From Microbispora sp. H13382 (GTDB lineage Bacteria; Actinomycetota; Actinomycetes; Streptosporangiales; Streptosporangiaceae), in assembly GCF_014161445.1 (NCBI RefSeq), contig NZ_JABBXA010000009.1:62001-126000 (forward strand): DNA of 64,000 bases, in the 5' to 3' direction. How positions within the stretch are numbered: the first letter of the stretch is position 1; every line of letters starts with the position of its first letter. This document shows, piece after piece, positions 42,575-51,021 of this stretch. The notes below the pieces were generated by a model. The model did no database searches and had not been told where the DNA came from. It saw nothing but the letters and a program-made list of their open reading frames with translations. The translations under genes were made by a program, and so were the position numbers.

Positions 42575-44698
42575 GTGCGCCGACTCACCGGAGCCCGTAC
42601 GGCCGGGCTGGTCGCCGGGGGACTGGCCGCCCTTTCCGCGGTCATGGTGGTGGCCGCCGCCGCGAGCCGCTACGCGATACCCGCCGAGTTCCGGGTGCGG
42701 CCCGCGGTGCTGACGGGTGACGACGTGGTGGGCATCGCCTATCCGGTCATCGGCGCGTTGCTGGTCGTGCGGCGGCCCAGGCTCCGTGTCGGGTGGTTGA
42801 TGGTCCTGGGCGGTCTGGCGATCGCCGTGCTGGGGCCCTCGCAGGCGGCCTACGAGTGGCTCGGCTACCACGGCGACCTGCGGGCCCAGTACTACCCCCT
42901 GATAGTCAACAACGCCGTCGGCGCCCTCGGGATGCTCGCGGTGGACCAACTGCTGCCGCTGCTGTATCCGGACGGGCGGCTCCCGTCGCGGCGCTGGCGT
43001 CCCGTCGCCGTCGCGGTGAGCGCCGTCACGCTGATCCAGTCCGTGGCGTTCGTCTGCCGCGTCGTCCCCGCGGACTCACCGCGCGGGCCGAATCCCCTGG
43101 CGGTGGCCTGGATCGCTCCACTGCACGAATGGTTGCGCGACCTGCCGTTCAACTTCTTCTATCCGATCGAAGCGGTGTGCCTGCTGTCGCTCGTCGTCAG
43201 GTTCCTGACCGGCGACACCGTGCGGCGGCGGCAGATCGGCTGGCTGCTGTACGCCACCGCCGCCAACCTGATCGTCGAGGTGTGGTGGCACCAGTCGCCG
43301 CTGTCGCTCGTCACCAGCGCCGCCGTGCCCGTCGCGATCGCCGTCGCGGTCACGCACTACCGGCTGTACGACATCGACACGCTGGTCAGCAGGACCGTGG
43401 TCGTCACCGGAGTTCTGGCGTCGGTCACCGCGATCTACTTCGGCGTCGGGGTGTTGTGGGGGGTCTTCGTCTCGGAGTACGGGCAGATCCAGGGACTGGT
43501 GGCGGCGCTGTTCGCGGGGGCGTTCATCCAGCCGCTGCGGCGCCGGCTGCGGCGGCTGCTCGACCGTGTCTTCTACGGCCCCGTCGGGGATCCCGAGGCG
43601 CTCAAGCAGCGGCTCACCCGCGAGGTGCACGCCGCCGACCCGGTCACCGCGCTCGCCTCCGTCGCCGCCGCGGTACGTCAGGGCCTGGCGGTCCGGGGTG
43701 TGGCCGTCGAGGTGTACGACGGGCGGCCGCGCTACGTCGAGAGCGGCTGTGTCGACGCCGCGCGCGTGGTGCCGCTGGTGTGGCACGGCGAGGACGTCGG
43801 CCGGCTGCTGATCGGCGCACCCGGCCCGCGCCGCTTCCCCGCCGCCCACAACGACCGGTTGATCAGTGCGGTGACGCCGTACGTCGCCGACATCGCCCAT
43901 GCCGTACGGCTCTCCGCGGATCTGCAGCGTTCGCGCGAGCGGATCCTGAGCGCCCGGGAGGAGGAGCGCCGCAGGCTCCGCCGCGACCTGCACGACGGTC
44001 TAGGCCAGGCGCTCGCCGCCATGGCGATGACGATCACCATGGCCCGGCGGACGCTGCGGACGTCACCGCAGCAGGCCGAGCGGATCCTGCTCGACCTGCG
44101 TACGGCCATGGACGGAGTGGCCGGCGAGATCCGCGAACTCGTCTACGGCCTGCGTCCGCCCGTGCTCGACCAGCTGGCCCTGGAGGGAGCCGTCCGTGCG
44201 CTCGCCGCCGAGGCGATGGGGGGCGGCGCGGGCTCGGACACCCCACCCGGCCCGCGAGCGGCCCGGGTGAGCGGGAGCGACGGCGCGATAACCGATCGAG
44301 CCACCGCGGTCGCCGTGGCGGACGGGGACGAGAGGGGCCGGGCCGGTGGTCATGCCCCGCGGATCACGGTGTCGGTGAGCGGGGATCTGACGGATCTTCC
44401 CGCCGCCGCGGAGGTGGCGGTCTACCGGATCGTCCAGGAGGCGCTGACCAACGTGCTCCGGCACGCGAACGCCACGACCGTGTCCGTGACGCTGCACAAC
44501 GGCGCGGGGACGCTGACCCTGCGGGTGCGTGACGACGGCGTCGGGCTGCCGGAGTCGCCGCGCGGCGGGGTGGGCCTGGCCTCGATGCGGGAGCGCGCCG
44601 CCGAGGTGGGCGGCTTCTGCCTGATCTCCTCCCCGCCCGGCGGCGGCGCCCTCATCGAGGTCTCCCTCCCCGTGCGGACCGCCTCCACCATCCGCTGA
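42575..44698 (+). CDS. Large membrane sensor histidine kinase, HisKA_3 family (orphan)
   Basis: 707 aa from GTG 42575 after GGAGGAG. The N-terminal 330 residues include about eight TM segments; a linker with GAF-like character follows (about 345-450); the H-box is RRRLRRDLHDGLGQALAAMA, and the HATPase domain (ITVSVSGDLTDLPAAAEVAV; EALTNVLRHANATTVSV; GLASMRERAAEVGG) closes the protein. The H-box to ATPase gap has an unusual low-complexity insert (about 545-590). No response regulator is next to it, so it must act on an unlinked partner. Confidence 0.9.
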   Translation: MRRLTGARTAGLVAGGLAALSAVMVVAAAASRYAIPAEFRVRPAVLTGDDVVGIAYPVIGALLVVRRPRLRVGWLMVLGGLAIAVLGPSQAAYEWLGYHGDLRAQYYPLIVNNAVGALGMLAVDQLLPLLYPDGRLPSRRWRPVAVAVSAVTLIQSVAFVCRVVPADSPRGPNPLAVAWIAPLHEWLRDLPFNFFYPIEAVCLLSLVVRFLTGDTVRRRQIGWLLYATAANLIVEVWWHQSPLSLVTSAAVPVAIAVAVTHYRLYDIDTLVSRTVVVTGVLASVTAIYFGVGVLWGVFVSEYGQIQGLVAALFAGAFIQPLRRRLRRLLDRVFYGPVGDPEALKQRLTREVHAADPVTALASVAAAVRQGLAVRGVAVEVYDGRPRYVESGCVDAARVVPLVWHGEDVGRLLIGAPGPRRFPAAHNDRLISAVTPYVADIAHAVRLSADLQRSRERILSAREEERRRLRRDLHDGLGQALAAMAMTITMARRTLRTSPQQAERILLDLRTAMDGVAGEIRELVYGLRPPVLDQLALEGAVRALAAEAMGGGAGSDTPPGPRAARVSGSDGAITDRATAVAVADGDERGRAGGHAPRITVSVSGDLTDLPAAAEVAVYRIVQEALTNVLRHANATTVSVTLHNGAGTLTLRVRDDGVGLPESPRGGVGLASMRERAAEVGGFCLISSPPGGGALIEVSLPVRTASTIR

Positions 44699-44741
44699 CC
44701 GTCGCAGCGCATATCGTCACGCTCAGTGGGGAGTATTTGGT

Positions 44742-45389
44742 ATGGCTGTAACTATGATCTTCTTGCACCGCACGCTCCGAGTCACCACGCTTTCCCTTCT
44801 GGTCCTCCCCATCACCGCTGTCGCGCTCGCCCCGCAGGCCGCGGCCGACGCCGGGGCGCCGGCCCGCCGCATGCTGGCCCAGCTGAAGGTCGCCAAGCCG
44901 CTGTCGATCCGCGGGTACAGCCATCGGCGGTTCCAGCCGCGCTGGGCGCATCACAAGGGGGAGTGCGACGCGAGGGAGGCGGTTCTCGCCCGCGACGGGC
45001 GGGGCGTGCGCAGGAACGCGGCGTGCCAGGCCGTGAAGGGCGTCTGGCACAGCCCGTACGACGGCAAGGTGCTGAAGAGCGTGAAACAGACCGACGTCGA
45101 CCACGTCGTCCCCTTGGCGTACGCCTGGCGCTCCGGCGCCAAGCGATGGAGCCAGGCGAAACGGCGCGCGTTCGCCAACGACCTCACCCGTCCCGAGCTG
45201 GTCGTGGTGAGCCACTCCGTCAACATGGCCAAGGGAGGCCAGGGACCGCAGAGCTGGCGTCCGCCGCGCCGCCGCTACTGGTGCCGCTACGCGACCTCGT
45301 GGATCACGGTGAAGCATCACTACCGGCTCTTCGTCACCCGGAAGGAGAAGGTGGCCCTGCTCAACATGCTCCGCACCTGCGGACGATGA
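44742..45389 (+). CDS. Secreted HNH-family nuclease
   Basis: 215 aa with a signal peptide (LVLPITAVALAPQAAADAG). The nuclease core is in the second half: KQTDVDHVVPLAYAWRSGAK supplies the first His, and ELVVVSHSVNMAKGGQGPQS the downstream Asn/Lys in the same arrangement as DUF1524/HNH secreted nucleases. Conserved Cys residues (CDAREAVLARDG, AACQAV, WCRYATSW, LRTCGR) probably form disulfides. It likely degrades extracellular nucleic acid. Confidence 0.82.
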   Translation: MAVTMIFLHRTLRVTTLSLLVLPITAVALAPQAAADAGAPARRMLAQLKVAKPLSIRGYSHRRFQPRWAHHKGECDAREAVLARDGRGVRRNAACQAVKGVWHSPYDGKVLKSVKQTDVDHVVPLAYAWRSGAKRWSQAKRRAFANDLTRPELVVVSHSVNMAKGGQGPQSWRPPRRRYWCRYATSWITVKHHYRLFVTRKEKVALLNMLRTCGR

Positions 45390-45416
45390 GCGGGCCCGCG
45401 CGGCCGGCGGGCGGGC

Positions 45417-46043
45417 TCAGCCGCTGCTCGCGCCGCGGGCCTGCTGGATGACCTTGTGGAGGGCCGCCGCCGCCGGGCCGCCGCGTTCGGCCAGCTGGTC
45501 GATGCGCTGCTTGTGCGCGCGCCGTTTCGCCCGCGGGAGGACCGTGCCGAGTTCCGCCGCGGCGGCCAGCCCGACGAGGGCCGCCTCGCGGTCACCGACC
45601 CGGGACGCCGGCCCGGTGATGGCGTCGGCGAACCGTGCCGCGAGGCGCTTCACCACCCGCGTGTCGCGTACGCGGACGGCGCTCCTGTTGAAGATCAGGA
45701 ACGGCTGGCGCAGCTCCACCCTGACCCAGCGGCCCGCCTCCAGCTCGTCCCGGACCGCCCGGACCGTGGCCCGGCCGTCCTTGCCGATCCAGTGCCGCCA
45801 CGGCCGGGGTCCCGTCTCGGCAAGCTGGCGGAGCAGGTCGTCGAGGACCGGGTCGCCGAGCCGGTCCTCCGACACCACGCGCACCTTGCCGTCGTCGTCG
45901 GCGATCCGGCCCATGAGCAGCAGATCGGTGAGCGCGGCCGCGCGCAGCAGGTAGGGGAAGCGGTAGTTCGTCACCACCCGCTCCTTGCGGGGGTCGTAGG
46001 CCAGTAGATAGAGCTGGGCCGTCAGGGAACCGGGGACGTTCAT
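45417..46043 (-). CDS. GPP34-family protein (Golgi phosphoprotein 3-like)
   Basis: 208 aa. The family pattern is clear: GSLTAQLYLLAYDPRKERVV, LRAAALTDLLLMGRIADDDG, and a C-terminal helical half with a basic stretch (LPRAKRRAHKQRIDQLAERG). Eukaryotic GOLPH3 binds PI4P; the actinobacterial role is unknown. It is the third gene of the SPFH-RHH-GPP34 operon. Confidence 0.85.
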   Translation of the reverse strand: MNVPGSLTAQLYLLAYDPRKERVVTNYRFPYLLRAAALTDLLLMGRIADDDGKVRVVSEDRLGDPVLDDLLRQLAETGPRPWRHWIGKDGRATVRAVRDELEAGRWVRVELRQPFLIFNRSAVRVRDTRVVKRLAARFADAITGPASRVGDREAALVGLAAAAELGTVLPRAKRRAHKQRIDQLAERGGPAAAALHKVIQQARGASSG

Positions 46044-46058
46044 TGGACTGCCCTCCTC

Positions 46059-46301
46059 TCAGTCGTCGGGCGGGTCGGCGGCGGGGGCTTCCGGAGGCGG
46101 CGTCTGCTTCTTGGCGGGCCTGCCGCGCCGGGGGATGCGACCGGCGCCGCCCGGGAGCCGCCCCGCCTCCGACAGCGCCCGGCGCAGCAGGAACTCGATC
46201 TGGGCGTTGGTGCTGCGCAGTTCGTCGCCGGCCCAGCGGGCCAGCGCGTCGTGCACCGCGGGGTCCAGCCGCAGCAGGATGCTCTTTCTTTCGGTCGCCA
46301 C
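46059..46301 (-). CDS. Ribbon-helix-helix Arc/CopG-like protein
   Basis: 80 aa. RKSILLRLDPAVHDALARWA (the DNA-binding beta strand and helix) is followed by STNAQIEFLLRRALSEAG; the tail is Pro/Lys-rich. It lies between the SPFH and GPP34 genes and starts 3 nt after the SPFH stop. It may bind the 16-bp palindrome in front of the operon. Confidence 0.82.
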   Translation of the reverse strand: MATERKSILLRLDPAVHDALARWAGDELRSTNAQIEFLLRRALSEAGRLPGGAGRIPRRGRPAKKQTPPPEAPAADPPDD

Positions 46302-46304
46302 GGT

Positions 46305-47231
46305 CTAGTGGTACAGGGAGCCGGTGTTCACCACGGGCTGCACGTCGCGGTCGCCGCACAGGACGACGAGCAGGTTGCTGACCATGGTGGCCTTGCGCTC
46401 CTCGTCGAGCTCGATCACGTCGTGCTCGTCGAGGCGGGCCAGGGCGGCCTCGACCATGCCGACCGCGCCCTCCACGATCCGCTGACGGGCCGCGACGACC
46501 GCTCCGGCCTGCTGACGGCGCAGCATCGCCTGCGCGATCTCGGGAGCGTACGCCAGCCGGGTGATGCGCGACTCGATGACCTTGACTCCGGCCGAGGCCA
46601 CCCGCGCCTGGATCTCGACCGACAGGCGGCCCGTGATCTCGTCCGCGTTCTGGCGCAGGGACAGCATGTCGTCGTGCCCGTCGTACGGGTAGCTGCCGGC
46701 GATGTGACGGACCGCGGTCTCGGTCTGGAAGGCGACGAACTCCACGAAGTCGTCGACCTCGAAGACGGCCTTCGCCGTGTCCTCGACCTGCCACACGACC
46801 ACGGCGGCCATCTCGATCGGGTTGCCGTCGGCGTCGTTGACCTTGGCGATGTCGGTCTCGTGGTTGCGGATCCGGGTGGACACGCGGCGCTTCTGGGTGA
46901 AGGGAGCCACGAACCGGAGGCCGGGCGTGCGGACCGTGCCCACGTAGCGGCCGAGCAGCTGGATCACGCGCGCCTCACCGGGGGCGACCGCGGTGAGCCC
47001 GGTGAAGACGACGAGGGCCGCCAGGAGGAGCAGCACCCCGGCGGCGATCAGCATGGCTCCCAGGGCGCCGCTGCCGCCGGCCGCGAGGACGGCTCCGACC
47101 GGGACCAGCGCGAACGCGCTCAGCAGGCCCACCAGGGCCAGGATCAGCATGGGCCATCCCGCGGCTGCTCGCGCCGCCCGCTCGTGGGTCTGGGGGGCCG
47201 GCATGTCGACGGCGATCTGCAGGTCTGTCAT
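46305..47231 (-). CDS. SPFH (band 7/slipin-like) membrane protein
   Basis: 308 aa: two TM segments in the first 80 residues, then a prohibitin/stomatin-type SPFH domain ([40 protein letters not shown]) and a C-terminal coiled helix ([20 protein letters not shown]). These proteins organise membrane microdomains. GGAGAAG precedes the ATG. It is first in the operon behind the palindrome at 47264. Confidence 0.9.
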   Translation of the reverse strand: MTDLQIAVDMPAPQTHERAARAAAGWPMLILALVGLLSAFALVPVGAVLAAGGSGALGAMLIAAGVLLLLAALVVFTGLTAVAPGEARVIQLLGRYVGTVRTPGLRFVAPFTQKRRVSTRIRNHETDIAKVNDADGNPIEMAAVVVWQVEDTAKAVFEVDDFVEFVAFQTETAVRHIAGSYPYDGHDDMLSLRQNADEITGRLSVEIQARVASAGVKVIESRITRLAYAPEIAQAMLRRQQAGAVVAARQRIVEGAVGMVEAALARLDEHDVIELDEERKATMVSNLLVVLCGDRDVQPVVNTGSLYH

Positions 47232-47263
47232 GTCTTCTCCTCGATGTCTAGCATGACACTAGC

Positions 47264-47279
47264 AAAGTGATATCACTTT
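47264..47279. promoter_or_regulatory. Perfect 16-bp palindrome in front of the SPFH operon
   Basis: AAAGTGATATCACTTT, perfectly symmetrical. It is followed towards the gene by TGCTAGTGTCATGCTAGACA, which holds two CTAG repeats and a likely -10. Its position 33 bp upstream of the start codon suits a repressor site or a -35 overlapping operator. Confidence 0.7.
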
Positions 47280-47312
47280 TCGCCAGACCCGAGGAGCCCG
47301 GGAACTCGGGAC

Positions 47313-48314
47313 TCAGGCCGTTCCCGCCACGGTGACGACGACCTTGCCGGCGGGGTGGCCTTCCATGAGGTGCCGGATCGCGTCGGGCGCGGCGGGGAGG
47401 GGATAGGCGCGGTCTACCGCCGGGACGACGGCGCCGGACTCGATGAGCCGGGTCAGCTCCTCCAGGTGCTCGGCGCGCTCGCGGGAGAACATCGGGCGCA
47501 GCCGCTGCCCCCTGAACATCGACCCCGTGAACAACGACAGCAGCGGCGCCCGGAACGTGCGTCCCATGCCACCGGTGAAGCGGTACGCGGTGTGCCCGCC
47601 GCCGACGATCACCAGCGTGCCGCGCGGGGTCAGGGCACGCCGCAGCAGGGACAGCGGCCGGTTGCCCGCGGTGTCGACGACGACGTCGTAGCGTGCGCCG
47701 TCGCGGTCGATCTCCTCGCGGGTGTAGTCGATGACGTCGTCGGCCCCGAGCGACCGCACGAAGTCCGCCTTCGCCGCCGCGCACACACCGGTGACGCTCG
47801 CGCCGAGCGCCTTGGTGATCTGCACGGCGAACGACCCCACGCCTCCCGACGCGCCGATCACCAGCACCCGCTGCCCCGGGCGCACGCCGGCGACGTCGCG
47901 TACGGCCTGCAGCGCCGTCATGCCGGAGACCGGCACCGCGGCGGCCTGTTCGAACGTGAGGTTGGCCGGCTTCGGCGCGAGGCGGGCCTGCGGCGCCCTC
48001 GCGTACTCGGCGAGCGAACCGTTGGGGCAGGTGCCGTACACCTCCTGCCCGGGCCGGAAGCGGGTGACGTTGGCGCCGACGGCCGTCACCACCCCGGCGA
48101 CGTCGCGGCCCCGGACGGGAACCTTGGGGCGGCGCAGCCCGAATCCCCCACGCGCGAGGTACGGCGTGCCGGTCATCAGGACCCACACCCCGGGATCCAC
48201 GGCGGCCGCGCGGACCTCGACGAGCACCTCGTCGTCGCCGATCGAGGGGCGGTCGACGTCACGCAGTTCGAGCACGTCGGCCGGGCCGTACGTGTCCTGG
48301 ACGATGGCCTTCAT
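47313..48314 (-). CDS. Zinc-independent MDR-family alcohol dehydrogenase/quinone reductase
   Basis: 333 aa. N-terminal GroES-like fold (EVRAAAVDPGVWVLMTGTPY; GRDVAGVVTAVGANVTRFRP), then the cofactor loop VLVIGASGGVGSFAVQITKA. The Cys/His zinc ligands of classical ADHs are absent, as in NADPH:quinone reductases. It overlaps the HTH gene by ATGA and is probably regulated with it. Confidence 0.88.
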   Translation of the reverse strand: MKAIVQDTYGPADVLELRDVDRPSIGDDEVLVEVRAAAVDPGVWVLMTGTPYLARGGFGLRRPKVPVRGRDVAGVVTAVGANVTRFRPGQEVYGTCPNGSLAEYARAPQARLAPKPANLTFEQAAAVPVSGMTALQAVRDVAGVRPGQRVLVIGASGGVGSFAVQITKALGASVTGVCAAAKADFVRSLGADDVIDYTREEIDRDGARYDVVVDTAGNRPLSLLRRALTPRGTLVIVGGGHTAYRFTGGMGRTFRAPLLSLFTGSMFRGQRLRPMFSRERAEHLEELTRLIESGAVVPAVDRAYPLPAAPDAIRHLMEGHPAGKVVVTVAGTA

Positions 48315-48541
48315 TTCGTCTCCTCTGGGAGGTCGGGATACTGGAACACGTCGTCGAGCGGGGCGTTGAACACCCGGGCGATCCGGAAGGCCATCTCCAG
48401 GGACGGCGAGTACCGGCCCTGCTCGATGGCGATGACGGTCTGTCTGGTCACGCCGATGCGTTCGGCGAGTTCGGCCTGGGTCATCTCGTCGTGGGCGAAT
48501 CGCAGCACGCGGATGCGGTTCGTCACGCGTGTGGGCTTCAC
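48311..48541 (-). CDS. Small Cro/CI-type HTH regulator
   Basis: 76 aa from GTG 48541, overlapping the upstream gene's stop (GTGA). It is almost entirely HTH_3: RFAHDEMTQAELAERIGVTR, QTVIAIEQGRYSPSLEMAFR, then the tail NAPLDDVFQYPD. This is the small regulator type usually paired with a DUF2178-like membrane protein, as here. It is the middle gene of the 48966-47313 operon. Confidence 0.88.
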   Translation of the reverse strand: MKPTRVTNRIRVLRFAHDEMTQAELAERIGVTRQTVIAIEQGRYSPSLEMAFRIARVFNAPLDDVFQYPDLPEETK

Positions 48542-48966
48542 CACTCCGGAACGCTCCTGCGATAGAGAACGATCTTGGTGATGCCGCCGAGGATCGCCGA
48601 CAGGACGAAGAAGAGGTAGATCACGTTGGCGATCCAGAACCGGTCCCACTCCGCCATGGCCATGAGCATCGCCGCGATCGCCCCGATGACCACGAACGCC
48701 TGACCGGTGTAGTCGCCCAGCCGCCCGATCTCCCTGTCGCGGGCGTCGATGACGCGCGAGGCCCCCGGGTTGACGATCGCCATCCCGATCTCGGCCAGGA
48801 TCGACGCGCCGATCGCCCCGCCGATCGTCCACAGCATGGCGGCGGCGTACGGCACGTCGGGTAACGGGCCTCCGCCCGCCCGCCTGAGGATGGCGACGAC
48901 GTACGCCGCGTAGGCGATCACGGCGACGACCAGCCGGATCCAGGCGCGCTTCTCCTCGTGGGTCAT
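48538..48966 (-). CDS. DUF2178-like four-TM membrane protein
   Basis: 142 aa from ATG 48966; an earlier start at 49008 would run into the operator repeats. Four TM segments (about 10-27, 40-62, 83-105, 110-132). It is the customary membrane partner of the small HTH regulator at 48311. Function unknown. Confidence 0.75.
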   Translation of the reverse strand: MTHEEKRAWIRLVVAVIAYAAYVVAILRRAGGGPLPDVPYAAAMLWTIGGAIGASILAEIGMAIVNPGASRVIDARDREIGRLGDYTGQAFVVIGAIAAMLMAMAEWDRFWIANVIYLFFVLSAILGGITKIVLYRRSVPEW

Positions 48967-48983
48967 GATCGATTCCCTTCGGG

Positions 48984-49050
48984 TGTACAGAATCTTTGAC
49001 ACCCTCAAGGTAATCCGTCTTTGACTTGATGTACAGAAGTTTTTACATCG
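48984..49050. promoter_or_regulatory. Repeated TGTACAGAA/TTTGAC elements upstream of the HTH operon
   Basis: TGTACAGAA occurs at 48984-48992 and 49030-49038, TTTGAC at 48995-49000 and 49020-49025, arranged as an imperfect mirror; GATGT and ACATC flank the distal half. Likely operator and promoter of the 48966 operon. Confidence 0.45.
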
Positions 49051-49108
49051 AATCCGTTGGCGGAGCCGGGCCTGCCGAGCGGGGAGAACATGCGTCCGCG
49101 GGCGCGGG

Positions 49109-49960
49109 TCAGGCGTCGGCGGGCACCTGCTCGGCGCCGACGACCTTGAGGAACCGCAGGGACTCGTAGGCCGGGGACCCGGGCTCGGCGGTGAAGATGA
49201 CCACCTGCTGCTCCTGGTCGGGCACGGTGAGCACGTCGAAGTCCAGCTCGATCGGCCCGACGCGCGGGTGCCGCACGGTCTGGTGGAGGTGACGGTCGAT
49301 GTGGAACCGCTGGGAGTTCCACAGCCGGGCGAAGTCCTCGCTCCCCGCCAGCAGTTCCTCGATCAGGCTCTTCAGCTCGCGGCTGTCCGGATAGCGGGTC
49401 ACGGCGACGCGCAGGTAGCCGACCGCCGTGACGGCGAACCGTTCCGGGCTGCCCATGCCGAAGTGCCGCCGCTCCGGGTCGGGATGCAGGAAGTAGCGCC
49501 GGATGACGTTGCGCTCCTGGCCGGCCAGGGTGGAGAAGTCCTCGAACAGGGCCGCCGCCAGCGGATTCCAGGCCAGCACGCGGCACATGTCGTCCACGAC
49601 GATCGCGGCGGCGTCGGTCAGCCGGTTGACCAGGCTCAGTGTGCTCGGGCGCACCTCGCTCGCGGGCTCCGCGGACCGGCTCTCCTCCCGCTCCCCGGCC
49701 AGGCGGAACAGGTGGGCGCGTTCCTGGTCCGACAGGCGCAGGGCGCGGGCGATGCCGTCGAGCACCCGCCGCGACGGGTGACGGCCCCGCGCCTGTTCCA
49801 GCCGTGTGTAGTGGTCCACCGAGATGTACGCGAGCTGGGCGACCTCCTCGCGCCGCAGTCCGGGGGTGCGGCGGCGGCGTCCCAGGGGCAGGCCGACGTC
49901 GGCGGGGTCGATGCTCTCCCGCTTGCTCCGGAGGAACCGCGCCAGGCCATGCTTGTCCAT
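49109..49960 (-). CDS. XRE-family regulator with MmyB-like ligand-binding domain
   Basis: 283 aa from ATG 49960. HTH: RRTPGLRREEVAQLAYISVD HYTRLEQARG-type motif (residues about 30-55); the C-terminal PAS-like MmyB domain (105-270) includes VDDMCRVLAWNPLAAALFED, RNVIRRYFLHPD and FDVLTVPDQEQQVVIFTAEP. Such proteins commonly control an adjacent SDR; the SDR at 50122 is divergent and fits. Confidence 0.9.
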   Translation of the reverse strand: MDKHGLARFLRSKRESIDPADVGLPLGRRRRTPGLRREEVAQLAYISVDHYTRLEQARGRHPSRRVLDGIARALRLSDQERAHLFRLAGEREESRSAEPASEVRPSTLSLVNRLTDAAAIVVDDMCRVLAWNPLAAALFEDFSTLAGQERNVIRRYFLHPDPERRHFGMGSPERFAVTAVGYLRVAVTRYPDSRELKSLIEELLAGSEDFARLWNSQRFHIDRHLHQTVRHPRVGPIELDFDVLTVPDQEQQVVIFTAEPGSPAYESLRFLKVVGAEQVPADA

Positions 49961-50121
49961 GTTTGTGACCGTACGCCGGGCATCGGGTGCGCGGACCCCC
50001 TCAGCCACGGACTCTTGGTCCCTGGCTGTGCGGGACGCCGGGGGCGACGGTGGGGTTGGCAGCGACCGGCGGCGAACACGGACGCGCCGCGGTCACCCGA
50101 CCTCATGGAAGGCACACGATC

Positions 50122-51021
50122 ATGCGGATCTTCGTCACCGGTGCGAGCGGCTACGTCGGCGCAGTCGTGGCCGAGCACCTCGTCAGGGCCGGCCACGAAG
50201 TGGTCGCCCTGGCCCGCTCGGACGAGGCGCGCGAGCGGGTCGAAGGGCTGGGCGCCAAGGCGGTGCTCGCGAGCCTGCGGGACCTCGACGTCCTGCGCGG
50301 CGCCGCCGCGGCGGCCGAGGCCGTGGTCCACACCGCCGTTGACTACGCCGATCCGGACATGGGCGATATCGAGCGCGACACCCTCGCGGCGCTGCTGGAC
50401 GGCCTCAACGACGGCGGCGCGTTCGTCTACACCAGCACGGGACTGGTCTACCCGGACCGGCAGGGCGCGACCGTGGACGAGGACCACCCCGTCACCCCCG
50501 AGACGTCGGCGCAGCCGTACAAGGTCCTCGGCGAGCGGCAGGTCCTGGCGGCCGGCCACGTGGCGGGCACGGTGATCCGGGCGGCGCTGGTCTACGGGCG
50601 CGGCGGATCGGGCCTGCTCCAGGGGCTCATCGGCGCCGGCAGGCAGAACGGGATGGTGCCCTACATCGGCGACGGCGCCAACGAGTGGTCGTCGGTGCAC
50701 GTCGACGACCTCGCGGAGTTGTACGTCGCCGCGCTGGAGCGCCGCGAGCCCCAGGTGGTCGGCAACGGGGTCGTCGTCAACGCCGCGTCGGCCGAGCGGA
50801 CCCCGATCCGGCGGATCGCCGAGGCGGTCGCCGGCCTGACCGGCGCCCAGGCCGTGTCGCTGACGATGGAGCAGGCGGTCGCCGCGATGGGGCCGGCCAT
50901 CGCCGCGCTCACCCGTTCGTCGCCGATGGACGCCTCGCGGGCCCGGCGGCTGTTCGGGTGGGCCCCGGAGCGGCCCGGGCTGATCGAGGAGCTGACGACC
51001 GGCTCCTACACGCGGTCCTGA
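50122..51021 (+). CDS. NAD(P)-dependent epimerase/dehydrogenase (extended SDR-like)
   Basis: 299 aa from ATG 50122. Nucleotide loop FVTGASGYVGAVVAEHLVRA; active-site region FVYTSTGLVYPDRQ and the Tyr-x-x-x-Glu/Lys variant in AQPYKVLGERQVL; VHVDDLAELYVAAL later. Substrate unknown. It is divergent from the MmyB-like regulator, its probable controller. The stop abuts the M50 gene stop on the other strand with no gap. Confidence 0.87.
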   Translation: MRIFVTGASGYVGAVVAEHLVRAGHEVVALARSDEARERVEGLGAKAVLASLRDLDVLRGAAAAAEAVVHTAVDYADPDMGDIERDTLAALLDGLNDGGAFVYTSTGLVYPDRQGATVDEDHPVTPETSAQPYKVLGERQVLAAGHVAGTVIRAALVYGRGGSGLLQGLIGAGRQNGMVPYIGDGANEWSSVHVDDLAELYVAALERREPQVVGNGVVVNAASAERTPIRRIAEAVAGLTGAQAVSLTMEQAVAAMGPAIAALTRSSPMDASRARRLFGWAPERPGLIEELTTGSYTRS

